Source: Kineococcus xinjiangensis
Lineage (GTDB): Bacteria > Actinomycetota > Actinomycetes > Actinomycetales > Kineococcaceae
Assembly: GCF_002934625.1 (NCBI RefSeq)
Contig: NZ_PTJD01000001.1
Location: forward strand, 571,041 to 635,040
DNA length: 64,000 nucleotides
Direction: 5' to 3'
Shown: piece after piece, positions 19,701 to 26,681 of the stretch
Position numbering within the stretch: the stretch's first letter is position 1
Layout: each line of letters begins with the position of its first letter
Program-made: the position numbers and the translations under genes
Notes under the pieces: model-generated
Told to the model about the DNA's origin: nothing
Database searches by the model: none
Seen by the model: only the letters and a program-made list of their open reading frames with translations

Positions 19701-20134
19701 GACGGCGCGTCGGAGGGGACCACCGGGGCCCGGTTGACGTGAACGGTAACCGGACCGTGATCGAGTCGTTGCGCGGGGCACGGCCGGCGGAGCGCGCCGG
19801 GCCCCGGCCCGGGCGGCCGGGCGATCCGCGCGGCGACGAGCTCGCCGGAGGTGCGCACGCCGGCGTCCACGAGCAGGGAGCCGGCGAGGAAGATCATCAC
19901 CGGTGTGGCGGGCAGGATCCGGCTCGGCCAGGCGGCCGCGGCGGCGCGCCGCAGGACGACGCACCCGGGCGCCGCGGTGGGCGGGGGTCCGGGTGCGGGT
20001 CGCTGCCAGGCGTGGCGCCCGGGCACCGGCGAGCGGGGCCCGCCCGGAGAGGCCCGGGGCGCTGTGGGGCCGGTCGGATCGCTTCGTGACCGACCTCGCG
20101 GCCCCCGGGCCGGCGGGCGCCGGCGTTTACATAG

Positions 20135-20162
20135 TTGAACGCTGCATCCCCCGTCCTAGTCA
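20135..20162 (+). promoter_or_regulatory. Candidate promoter for the PxKF/Ig-like secreted protein
   Basis: TTGAAC (20135-20140), 16-bp spacer, TAGTCA (20157-20162) in a locally AT-richer stretch, about 70 bp upstream of the gene. Assigned by eye only. Confidence 0.35.
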
Positions 20163-20233
20163 TGTGCCCACGCGGCTCCGCTCCGTAACTTCGGGGCGTG
20201 CCAGGCGACGGACGCACGGCGATGGAGGATCTG

Positions 20234-22801
20234 ATGTTCGAGAAGCCCGCCAGCAGCGAGCAGACGCTGACCGCGACGACCCGCACCCCGCGCCGCCGCC
20301 GGGTGCTGAGCGCGGCGACCGCCCTCAGCCTCTCCGTGCCCACCGCGCTGCTCCTGGCCGGACCGGCGGAGGCGGCGGTGATCAGCAGCGCCACCTACAC
20401 GGGCGGCGGGGCCCTGGTCGGCGGCACCTACTACGCGCAGAGCGGTAAGACGCTGACCCTCTCGGCCACCACCACCGGCGACACGAGGTGCATCACCGCC
20501 GGCAACGGGTTCTCGACGTCTCGGGGCGTCCAGCACGCGTGGACCGTGACGTCGCTCTCGGCCGCGAAGGGCACCCCGGACGGCCCGCAGTCGCAGACCG
20601 TCCTGGCCGGCGACGACTTCAACACCGACAACAAGTCGGGCGCAGTGACGGGCTGCAAGACCAAGACGACCAACAAGACCGTCACCTACGTCCTGGACGA
20701 CACCGCCCCTGCCCTGACGGGGGCCCCGAAGGGCGGATCGAAGGCCTGGTACAACGACGACGTCGTCATCGAGTGGACGGCCACGGACGCCGGCTCGGGC
20801 CTGTTCGCCAGCCCCGAGGACAGCGTCATCGACGGCGAGGGCAGGGGCCTGAGCGCCCGCAGGACCGTCCAGGACGAGGTGGGCAACTCGACGACCGCCC
20901 CCTACGAGGGGGTGAACATCGACCGGCACGCCCCGGTGACGACGGCCACCGCTCCCACCTCGACGGACTGGAACAACGTCGACCAGACGATCCTGCTCAC
21001 TGGCAGGGACCCCCTCTCGGGTGTCGCGTCCACCGAGTACCGCATCAACGGCGGCGCCTGGACCAGGGGGAACGAGGTGGCGTTCCGCGAAGACGGCGTC
21101 CACACGCTCACCTTCCGCAGCACCGACCACGCCGGCAACGTCGAGGCGGACCAGAAGGCCACCGTGAAGATCGACAAGACGAGGCCGACGATCAACCACA
21201 GCCAGTCGCCCTCGGCGAACGGCAACGGCTGGAACAAGGGCCCGGTGACCGTCACGTTCGACTGCGCGGACCTCGGCGGCTCCGGCATCGCCAGTTGCGG
21301 CGTCGGATCGACGGCCGTCAACCCCGTCACGGTGGAACGGGACGGAAAGCAGCAGATCGTCCGCGGCGTCGCGGTGGACAGGGCCGGCAACGACGTCGAG
21401 GACGCCGCGAGCGTCAGCATCGACACCGTCGAGCCCACGATCACCACCACCGGGGTCCCGCAGGGCTGGGTCAACGAGGACGTGACGATCAGCTTCACGT
21501 ACACGGACGACCTGTCCGGCATCGCCTCCAACGACGCGGCGACGACGACGTTCGGCGAAGGCGCGAACCAGGGCATCACCGTCTCCGCCACCGACGCCGC
21601 GGGCAACAGCCGGTCCGAGACCGTGACGGGCGTCAATGTGGACAAGACCGCCCCGTCCACCACGTCCGACGCGCCGGAGGGCTGGCAGAACGGGCCCGTG
21701 ACGGTGAACCTCACCGCGAAGGACCAGGCCGGCCTGTCCGGGGTCGCCTCCACCGAGTACAGCACCGACGGCGGTGCCACCTGGACGACCGGCGCTCAGG
21801 TGGAGTTCACCGCCGACGGACGCTACGCACTGTCCTTCCGCAGCACCGACCGGGCCGGCAACGTGGAGCAGGCCGAGAGCGTGACGGTGCTGATCGACAC
21901 CACCGCCCCGGCCGTCACCGCAGACGAGCCGACCGCTCAGCCGACCGGCACCAACGGCTGGTACACCTCCCCCGTCGCCAGCACCTTCACCGCCACGGAC
22001 GACGGCTCGGGCCTGGTGGACGCCGGCCAGGCCTCCTTCACGGCCTCCACCGGCACCGCCGAGGGCGAGGGTGTGACGGCGGCCTCGGGCGCTGTCTCCG
22101 ACGTCGCAGGCAACACCAACCCCGGCGTGCAGAGCAAGGCCTTCAAGATCGACCTCACGGCTCCCTCAGCGCCCACGTTCTCGGGCATCGCCGCCAAGGA
22201 GTACACCGCCGCGTCCCTGCCCGCACAGAGCTCCGTCGGCTGCACCGCGACGGACGCGGTCTCGGGTCTCGCCGGCTGCACCGTGACCGGCTACGGGACG
22301 AGCGTCGGGACCCACACCCTGACCGCCACCGCGACCGACAGGGCCGGTCGCGAGAGCACCAGCACCCTGACCTACACCGTGGCGCAGGACACCTGGAAGC
22401 TGACCGGTTTCCTCGCCCCGATCGGTGAGGCCAACTCGTTCGTCCGCGCCCCTGCCGAGTCCGCTCCCGTCGCCGGCAGCTCCACCGTGTGGAACACCGC
22501 GAAGGGCGGCTCGACCATCCCGCTGAAGTTCAAGGCGAACCACAACGGCACCGACAGCACCTCGACCGGCGACGTGAAGTCCTTCGGTTCGGTGAAGCTC
22601 CCCTCCTGCACGGGCACCACCACCGACGCCGTCGAGGAGCTGGCGACGGCCGGCAGCTCGAGCCTGCGCTACGACGCGGCGGCCGGTCACTTCATCCAGA
22701 ACTGGAAGACCCCCACCGTCACCGGCGACACCTGCTACCGGGTGACGGTCACCACGCAGGACGGCTCCTCGATCCACACCTTCGTCCGGCTGCGCAAGTA
22801 G
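20234..22801 (+). CDS. Large secreted Ig-like (OmpL47-type) repeat protein ending in a PxKF domain
   Basis: 855 residues. A twin-Arg-rich but not classic Tat n-region (TPRRRRVL) leads a hydrophobic core ending AGPAEAA (Sec cleavage expected). The mature part has about six beta-sandwich repeats of 70-90 residues with phrases such as DDTAPALTGAPKG, GVASTEYRINGGAWTRG, LTFRSTDHAGNVE and VDKTAPSTTSDAPEGWQNGPV, typical of OmpL47/Ig-like domains. The C-terminal about 140 residues (GFLAPIGEANSFVRAPAESA... STIPLKFKA) match PxKF domains. No catalytic motif or sortase signal is visible, so it is probably a surface or extracellular adhesin/scaffold. The ATG at 20234 follows GGAGG by five bases. A strong terminator follows. 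Confidence 0.85.
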   Translation: MFEKPASSEQTLTATTRTPRRRRVLSAATALSLSVPTALLLAGPAEAAVISSATYTGGGALVGGTYYAQSGKTLTLSATTTGDTRCITAGNGFSTSRGVQHAWTVTSLSAAKGTPDGPQSQTVLAGDDFNTDNKSGAVTGCKTKTTNKTVTYVLDDTAPALTGAPKGGSKAWYNDDVVIEWTATDAGSGLFASPEDSVIDGEGRGLSARRTVQDEVGNSTTAPYEGVNIDRHAPVTTATAPTSTDWNNVDQTILLTGRDPLSGVASTEYRINGGAWTRGNEVAFREDGVHTLTFRSTDHAGNVEADQKATVKIDKTRPTINHSQSPSANGNGWNKGPVTVTFDCADLGGSGIASCGVGSTAVNPVTVERDGKQQIVRGVAVDRAGNDVEDAASVSIDTVEPTITTTGVPQGWVNEDVTISFTYTDDLSGIASNDAATTTFGEGANQGITVSATDAAGNSRSETVTGVNVDKTAPSTTSDAPEGWQNGPVTVNLTAKDQAGLSGVASTEYSTDGGATWTTGAQVEFTADGRYALSFRSTDRAGNVEQAESVTVLIDTTAPAVTADEPTAQPTGTNGWYTSPVASTFTATDDGSGLVDAGQASFTASTGTAEGEGVTAASGAVSDVAGNTNPGVQSKAFKIDLTAPSAPTFSGIAAKEYTAASLPAQSSVGCTATDAVSGLAGCTVTGYGTSVGTHTLTATATDRAGRESTSTLTYTVAQDTWKLTGFLAPIGEANSFVRAPAESAPVAGSSTVWNTAKGGSTIPLKFKANHNGTDSTSTGDVKSFGSVKLPSCTGTTTDAVEELATAGSSSLRYDAAAGHFIQNWKTPTVTGDTCYRVTVTTQDGSSIHTFVRLRK

Positions 22802-22819
22802 CACCGCACCGCAGGCAGG

Positions 22820-22850
22820 AGGGGCCCCCGCTCATCGAGCGGGGGCCCCT
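22820..22850 (+). terminator. Rho-independent-like terminator after the secreted repeat protein
   Basis: Perfect 14-bp arms (22820-22833/22837-22850) with a 3-nt loop, 18 bp after the stop. It also faces the convergent BNR lipoprotein gene. Confidence 0.8.
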
Positions 22851-22905
22851 CGCGTTGCCCGCGGTGGCGGCCCGCCGTGTCGGGCGACGCCTCCGGCGGC
22901 CGGGG

Positions 22906-23829
22906 TCAGTACGTCCGTCCCCCGTCCGCGGAGGTCAGCACCATCGCGTCGCCCACCGCGACGACGCTCAGGTCGTCGCCCTCGCCGGAGGCGCTGAGCG
23001 CCTGGGGCCGGCCGCCGACCTCGCCGCGCAGCTCCCACGTCAGCCCGGCGTCCGCGCTGACGGCGGTGCGCCCGTCGGGGGTGAGCCCGACGACGGTGGC
23101 CCCGTCGGCCCAGTCCACGAGCATCAGCAGCGGCGCCGCCGCGACGCGCTCCCACGTCCGCCCCGCGTCCTGCGAGCGCAGCGGTCCGTCCTCGGTCGTG
23201 CCCAGGACGGTGGAGCCGTCGGGCGAGACAGCCAGCGAGAACGGCGCGGCGGGCATCGGCAGTTCCGTCCACGTCTCGCCGTCCGGGCTCGCGCGCAGGG
23301 TGCCGTCGAAGCCGAGCACCCCGGCGTCGGAGGCGGTGAGGGTGTGGAAGTCCGACTCGCGCTGCCGCGACAGCGGCTGCCAGGTGGCCCCGGCGTCGGT
23401 GGACTCCACCAGCCCCAGCGGGTTCGGCAGGTCGCTGCCCGGCCCGGGGTGGCCGGAGGCGTAGAAGTGGTCCGGCCCGGCGACCGTGAACCCCATCAGG
23501 TCGTTCACCCCGCCGACCCGCACCGGCCCGGTCGCGTCGAAGCGGAACAGCCCGTCGTGGGTGGCCACGTAGACGAGGCCGTCCGCCGGGTTCACGCCCA
23601 CGCCGTGCACGTGGGAGCTGGGCACCTGGCCGGACGCTGCCCCTGCCGGCCCGCCGGACGGGGCGTGGGAGGCGTGGGGCCCGGTCTCCGCGGCAGCCCC
23701 GCCACCCGGGCCCGGTGCGGCCGCCTCCTCCGCGGTGGGCGCGCCGCAGGAGGTGAGCGCGAGGGCCAGGGCCCCGCCGGCGAGCAGGACCCGGAGCGTC
23801 CGGCGCGGGGGGGTTCCGGTGCGGGTCAC
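22906..23829 (-). CDS. Lipoprotein with BNR/sialidase-like repeats (F510_1955-type)
   Basis: 307 residues. Signal peptide with lipobox (ALALTSC|GAP), then an Ala/Gly/His linker (ASHAPSGGP) and a beta-propeller with Asp-box-like repeats: SSHVHGVGVNPADGLVYVATHDGLFRFD, STDAGATWQPL, SQDAGRTWERV, SADAGLTWELR and a final SADGGRTY. This matches the family named F510_1955 glycosylhydrolase, for which no activity has been established; classical sialidase catalytic residues are not evident. It is encoded immediately after and overlapping a DUF305 lipoprotein, a pairing repeated in many actinobacteria and suggestive of a shared surface role. Confidence 0.8.
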   Translation of the reverse strand: MTRTGTPPRRTLRVLLAGGALALALTSCGAPTAEEAAAPGPGGGAAAETGPHASHAPSGGPAGAASGQVPSSHVHGVGVNPADGLVYVATHDGLFRFDATGPVRVGGVNDLMGFTVAGPDHFYASGHPGPGSDLPNPLGLVESTDAGATWQPLSRQRESDFHTLTASDAGVLGFDGTLRASPDGETWTELPMPAAPFSLAVSPDGSTVLGTTEDGPLRSQDAGRTWERVAAAPLLMLVDWADGATVVGLTPDGRTAVSADAGLTWELRGEVGGRPQALSASGEGDDLSVVAVGDAMVLTSADGGRTY

Positions 23830-24473
23830 AGGTTCCCCAGCAGCTTCTGCATCTCAGCGATCTCCCGGGTCTGGTCCGCCTCGATGCGCTGGGCGAGTTC
23901 CTTCGCCTCGGGGGCGGCGCCCTCCGCGAGCTCGGTGCGGGCCATCTCCAGCGCCCCCTCGTGGTGGACGACCATGCCCTCGAGGAAGAGGCGGTCGAAC
24001 TCCGGTCCGCGCGCGGCCTCGAGCGCGGCCATCTCCTGCCCGCTCATCATCCCCGGCATGTCGCCGTGGCCGGCGTGCCCACCGGACGCCGTCGGCTGCC
24101 CCCAGGCCGTCAGCCAGGACGTCATGAGCTCGATCTCGGGCCCCTGGGCCGCGATGATCTTCTCGGCGAGCTCCTTCACCTGCGGGGTGGCGGCGCGGTC
24201 GGCGGCCAGCGAAGCCATCTCCACGGCGCCCTCGTGGTGGACGATCATGTCGCGGGCGAAGGTGACGTCGGCGTCGGCGAACTGCGCGTCGCCGGCCTCG
24301 GCCGTGGCCGGCGGCGCGCTCGAGGACGCGCTCGACGTGGGGGACGACTGGGCCCCGTGGCCGTCGTGCTCACCACCGGCGGTGTCCTCCCCGCCCCCGC
24401 AGGCGGTGAGGACGAGGGACAGGAGGGCGGCGGCCCCCAGGGCCCGGGCGGGCGTGCGGAACGTGCTGGTCAT
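23826..24473 (-). CDS. DUF305 lipoprotein
   Basis: 215 residues. Lipobox signal (LLSLVLTAC|GGG) and a His/Ser-rich linker precede a DUF305 domain with two halves: VTFARDMIVHHEGAVEMASLAADRA and FLEGMVVHHEGALEMARTEL, separated by a Gly/His/Met-rich loop (GHAGHGDMPGMMSGQEM). Both halves keep the HHEGA motif, more regular than the homologue at 12.6 kb. Possibly a copper or other metal-binding surface protein, by family context only. Its stop overlaps the start of the BNR lipoprotein gene by four bases. An ATG start with GGAGCACG upstream. Confidence 0.87.
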   Translation of the reverse strand: MTSTFRTPARALGAAALLSLVLTACGGGEDTAGGEHDGHGAQSSPTSSASSSAPPATAEAGDAQFADADVTFARDMIVHHEGAVEMASLAADRAATPQVKELAEKIIAAQGPEIELMTSWLTAWGQPTASGGHAGHGDMPGMMSGQEMAALEAARGPEFDRLFLEGMVVHHEGALEMARTELAEGAAPEAKELAQRIEADQTREIAEMQKLLGNL

Positions 24474-24551
24474 GGACGTGCTCCTCGGATGCGGAAGGGA
24501 CGGGGACGTGCCGAAGGGGGCGCCCGCGCGGGACGCCGGTTCCGGCTGCTC

Positions 24552-25028
24552 CTAGGTCCGCAGCACGCAGAGGGCGAACCGGGGCCACGCCCACGGCGGG
24601 GGACCCCGGTGCCGCAGGCTGGGCCGCCACACCGAGCCGGGCACGACGAGCACGAAGGCCGCCGGCCGCAGCGCCACCCGCCGCAGCGCGGCGAGCAGGG
24701 CGAGCCCGGCGGCGGCGAGGAAGAGGAAGCACTCCACCGTCCCCGGAGGGGCGTCGTCGGCGTCCTGCCCACCGGCGACGACGTGCTCCAGCGGGACGGG
24801 GGCGCCGCTCGGTGCGGCGAGGGGCGAGGTGGTGCCGTGCTGCGCGGCGGCGTGCGGGTGCGACGCCGAGGCGGTCGCCGTGACGCGCAACCCCGAGCCG
24901 TGCTCCGCGGAGCCGTGGCCGCCGGCGAGGACGTGCATCCCCAGCAGGCCGGCGACGACGACCACCAGCAGGAGCGGGCGCAGCAGGACGGGCAGGGGGG
25001 ACGCGCCACGACCAGGTCGCCGCACCAC
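24552..25028 (-). CDS. Small membrane protein, DUF6153-like
   Basis: About 158 residues. First hydrophobic segment VLLRPLLLVVVVAGLLGMHVLAGGHG, then a His/Ala/Ser-rich extracytoplasmic loop, second segment ECFLFLAAAGLALLAAL and a cytosolic Arg/Pro-rich tail. The LLGMHVL-x-GHG start and the CFLFLAAAGL block resemble DUF6153 proteins, which are commonly encoded beside DUF305. It lies 78 bp upstream of the DUF305 lipoprotein on the same strand and is probably the first gene of that operon. The start is one of two adjacent GTG codons (25028 or 25025) after GGAGG. Function unknown. Confidence 0.65.
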   Translation of the reverse strand: MVRRPGRGASPLPVLLRPLLLVVVVAGLLGMHVLAGGHGSAEHGSGLRVTATASASHPHAAAQHGTTSPLAAPSGAPVPLEHVVAGGQDADDAPPGTVECFLFLAAAGLALLAALRRVALRPAAFVLVVPGSVWRPSLRHRGPPPWAWPRFALCVLRT

Positions 25029-25135
25029 CGTCACCTCCGCTCGCCCGCACTCCTCCCCTCCAATGTTCCACGGCGGGACGGTGTTCCCGACGCGGGGCCC
25101 GGTGGCCGCCGGCCGCGGCGGGAGGGGCGGTCGGC

Positions 25136-25879
25136 TCAGGCGGTGAAGGTCCAGTGCCACGGCTCGCGCGGCACGTTCTCCGTGAAGCCGTACTCCTTGG
25201 CGTGGGTGCGCATCCAGGCCTGGGCCCGGCCGTCGAGGTCGAGGTCGAGGCTCAGCCCCCAGCCGTGCTCGCTGGTCCCGGGCTTGGCCGCGAGGCCGCC
25301 CTGGGAGTACAGGCCCTTGCGGCGGGCGAGGTCGACCTGCTGCTCGTAGGAGCGGTAGGAGTCGGTCACCTTCAGGGTGACCCCCTCGCGGGCGGCGGCC
25401 TCGCGCATGCGCTGGTAGTTCGCCGCGGCGGGTGCCCACATGCGGTGCGAGCCGTGGCCGATGGTGCTGAGGGCCTCGGCGGGGACCTTGCCGTTGCCGT
25501 AGGCGGCGAGGTCCACCGGGACGCCGTCGGCGCGGCGCGCGCCGCCGCCCACCACGCCCGGGGCGCCACCCACCGCGGCCCCGCCGGCGCCGGGAGCGGT
25601 TCCGCTGACGAGGCCGGGGGGCGTCGCCGAACGCGACGCCACGGCCTGCGAGAGGGAGGAGGCGAAGGAGGCCGCCCCCGAGGCAGGACCCGCGCCGGCG
25701 GCGACGGGGCCGGACGCGGCGGAGCCGATGCCGACGGGGCTGTACGGAGTCGAGCCGCCCGCACCCGAACCGGTCGCCGCCACGCCGGCGAAGGTGGCGG
25801 GCTGCGCCGGCGGCTGCAGGGCGCCGATGCGGGCCTGGATGTCCGCGATGCGGGACATCACCCCGTTGATGGCCTCCAC
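25136..25879 (-). CDS. D-alanyl-D-alanine carboxypeptidase/endopeptidase, VanY (M15B) type
   Basis: 247 residues. The N-terminus (VEAINGVMSRIADIQARIGALQPP) has no obvious signal peptide. It is followed by about 100 residues of Ala/Gly/Ser/Pro-rich linker and a C-terminal M15B peptidase with VTDSYRSYEQQVDLARRKGL, the zinc motif SEHGWGLSLDLD (His and Asp) and EPWHWTF (third zinc His). It cleaves peptidoglycan stem peptides. The N-terminal helix plus long linker is reminiscent of cell-wall hydrolases encoded with flagellar genes, where export does not use a Sec signal; this is inferred and no flagellar gene is in the window. The GTG start follows GAAGGGGAG. Confidence 0.82.
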   Translation of the reverse strand: MEAINGVMSRIADIQARIGALQPPAQPATFAGVAATGSGAGGSTPYSPVGIGSAASGPVAAGAGPASGAASFASSLSQAVASRSATPPGLVSGTAPGAGGAAVGGAPGVVGGGARRADGVPVDLAAYGNGKVPAEALSTIGHGSHRMWAPAAANYQRMREAAAREGVTLKVTDSYRSYEQQVDLARRKGLYSQGGLAAKPGTSEHGWGLSLDLDLDGRAQAWMRTHAKEYGFTENVPREPWHWTFTA

Positions 25880-26022
25880 GATCTCCCCTTCCGCCCACGG
25901 TCGCGTCGACCGGCTTCTCGACCGTTGAGGGGCGGACCTTGAGCCGAGCGGGTGAGGGGAAGGCCGCAGGACCGGACCGTTCATCCCCTGCACGGTTCAG
26001 GAAACGGCCGTTGCGCCCGATG

Positions 26023-26036
26023 GTTCACTCGTGAAC
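26023..26036. promoter_or_regulatory. Candidate MarR operator overlapping the marR start codon
   Basis: GTTCAC-TC-GTGAAC is a perfect 6+6 inverted repeat whose right arm begins with the GTG start codon of the MarR-type gene. Such placement fits autorepression. Confidence 0.45.
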
Positions 26037-26642
26037 GGACTGCCCGAACCCCGCGTCACCCCGGACGGGGCCGCACCCGACGCCATCCCGGCCGCCTCCG
26101 AGGAGCTGGACGCCGACGCCCTCCACGCCATCGGCCGGGCGCTGGTGGACGCCGGGCGGGCGGTGACGGCCCGGCTGGAGTCCGTGCTGTGCGCGTGGGA
26201 GCTCAGCCCGGCCCGGTGGCAGGTGCTGCGGAGGCTGTGGAGCACCGGCGACTGCAGCTGCTCGGACCTCGCGGCGTCCCTGCACGTGTCCCGCTCCCGC
26301 ATCACCGCCGTCACCGACGACCTCGTGCACGCAGGGCTCGTCGAGCGCGAGCACCCGTTCGGCGACCGGCGGATCGTGCTCGTGCGACTCAGCGCGGCCG
26401 GGAGGGAGCGGGTGGAGGCGGTCCTGCAGCAGACGACGACCGAGTTCGGCCCCGTCTACGGCCACCTCGACAGCGGCCGGCGCGCGGAACTGGTGAGCAC
26501 CCTCGAACTGCTCACCCGGCACCTGTCGGCCGCCCCGCAGCCCGCCGCCCGGCGGCCCGGCTCCCCCGCCCGCCCGCGGCACGCCGAGCCCGCGCGGGTG
26601 CCGACCGCCCTGCGGACCACCGCAAGCGGCTCCCGCACCTGA
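26031..26642 (+). CDS. MarR-family transcriptional regulator
   Basis: 203 residues. Winged helix-turn-helix: LSPARWQVLRRLWSTGDCSCSDLAASLHVSRSRITAVTDDLVHAGLVEREH (recognition helix around SRSRITAVTDDL), with the wing DRRIVLVRLSAAGRERVEAVL. N- and C-terminal helices form the dimer domain. The last about 40 residues are Arg/Pro/Ala-rich and probably unstructured. The GTG start lies in a palindrome (see operator). The ligand and targets are unknown; candidates are itself and the downstream GGDEF gene, 40 bp away on the same strand. Confidence 0.87.
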   Translation: MNGLPEPRVTPDGAAPDAIPAASEELDADALHAIGRALVDAGRAVTARLESVLCAWELSPARWQVLRRLWSTGDCSCSDLAASLHVSRSRITAVTDDLVHAGLVEREHPFGDRRIVLVRLSAAGRERVEAVLQQTTTEFGPVYGHLDSGRRAELVSTLELLTRHLSAAPQPAARRPGSPARPRHAEPARVPTALRTTASGSRT

Positions 26643-26681
26643 CCGGCCGCCGAACGACGGCCGGGACGGGGGCCCGTTGGG

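Larger units (their letters stand above)
19556..20233. other. Intergenic region (678 bp) with an 11-bp inverted repeat and little coding signal
   Basis: No gene is supported here. The first 150 bp upstream of the peptide transporter are relatively AT-rich and carry the inverted repeat GTTGCAGGATG/CATCCTGCAAC (19615-19625, 19690-19700). The middle (19750-20100) is GC-rich; on the minus strand it could encode a short peptide with one hydrophobic stretch (ILPATPVMIFLAGSLLVDAG), too weak to call a gene and possibly a remnant. The last 100 bp hold a probable promoter for the plus-strand secreted protein. Confidence 0.5.

Noticed and set aside
19652-20026. Minus-strand small membrane protein in the 19.6-20.2 kb gap
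   Set aside because: One hydrophobic stretch only, no ribosome site, Pro/Arg-rich remainder; insufficient to call a gene.
22906-23829. BNR lipoprotein as a true sialidase
   Set aside because: Asp-box-like repeats only; no recognisable catalytic Arg triad or Tyr/Glu pair.
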